Assembly: GCA_039180865.1 (NCBI GenBank)
Contig: JBCDCZ010000278.1
Coordinates: 1 to 6,071, forward strand
Direction of reading: 5' to 3'
Length of the DNA stretch: 6,071 bases
Source of the DNA: JBCDCU01 sp039180865
GTDB lineage: Bacteria > Pseudomonadota > Alphaproteobacteria > Rhizobiales > JACESI01
The position numbers were made by a program, and so were the translations under genes. The notes beneath the pieces are model-generated. The model was not told where the DNA came from, did no database searches, and saw only the letters and a program-made list of their open reading frames with translations. Shown in pieces: positions 6,065 through 6,071 of this stretch (positions are counted from its first letter, which is position 1; every line of letters starts with the position of its first letter).

Positions 6065-6071
6065 ATGGGCG
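6065..6071 (+). CDS. Start of an unidentified plus-strand gene, cut by the right edge
   Basis: Only ATG GGC G is present, so the product cannot be named. The call rests on the near-perfect ribosome site at 6053-6058 and on the position opposite the ureohydrolase start, which leaves a normal-sized divergent promoter region of 162 bp. Confidence 0.6.

Noticed and set aside
1..6071. Mobile element, phage, defence or CRISPR content
   Set aside because: No transposase, integrase, terminal repeats, direct-repeat array or tRNA-like sequence was seen; gene content and composition are uniform and chromosomal.

Overview
The window looks like chromosomal DNA from an alphaproteobacterium, most like Hyphomicrobiales and relatives. 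The clearest pointer is the aspartokinase at the left edge, whose sequence (for example MARLVMKFGGTSVADLDRI, ADRCDIYTDVDGVYTTDPR and TGIAYSKDEAQVSIRR) closely resembles the form I know from that group. Base composition is moderately GC-rich by eye and even across the window. I see no insertion sequence, phage gene, CRISPR array, tRNA or rRNA. This is a call from recalled family sequence; no database was searched.

Layout: five genes lie on the minus strand and one begins on the plus strand at the right edge. Going right to left, in the direction of transcription: an arginase/agmatinase-superfamily ureohydrolase (4943-5902); a 227-bp gap with a possible terminator, a hairpin dyad and a longer inverted repeat; an alpha/beta hydrolase (3909-4715) followed 34 bp downstream of its stop-side coupling signal by nothing but a tightly coupled EamA/DMT transporter (2946-3896; 12 bp between the two genes); an 87-bp gap with a 12-bp palindrome; an SLC13-type permease with two TrkA-C domains (1059-2858); a 201-bp gap carrying a good candidate promoter; and lysC (1-857, 3' end cut off by the window). 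At 6065 a divergent plus-strand gene starts behind a strong Shine-Dalgarno sequence, but only seven bases of it are present.

Function: lysC is housekeeping, the first step of the aspartate pathway to lysine, threonine, methionine and diaminopimelate. The hydrolase and EamA transporter probably form a two-gene operon, perhaps transporting a substrate or product of the hydrolase. The SLC13 permease may be read through from that pair or have its own promoter. The ureohydrolase is the least ordinary gene: it keeps the family scaffold and most metal ligands but lacks two histidines that are normally key to metal binding and catalysis, so its reaction should not be assumed to be agmatine hydrolysis. 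Nothing here looks like a defence system, a mobile island or a wholly new multigene system. The points worth a second look are the altered ureohydrolase active site, the hydrolase-transporter pair with its unusual oxyanion-loop sequence, and several palindromes placed at gene starts.
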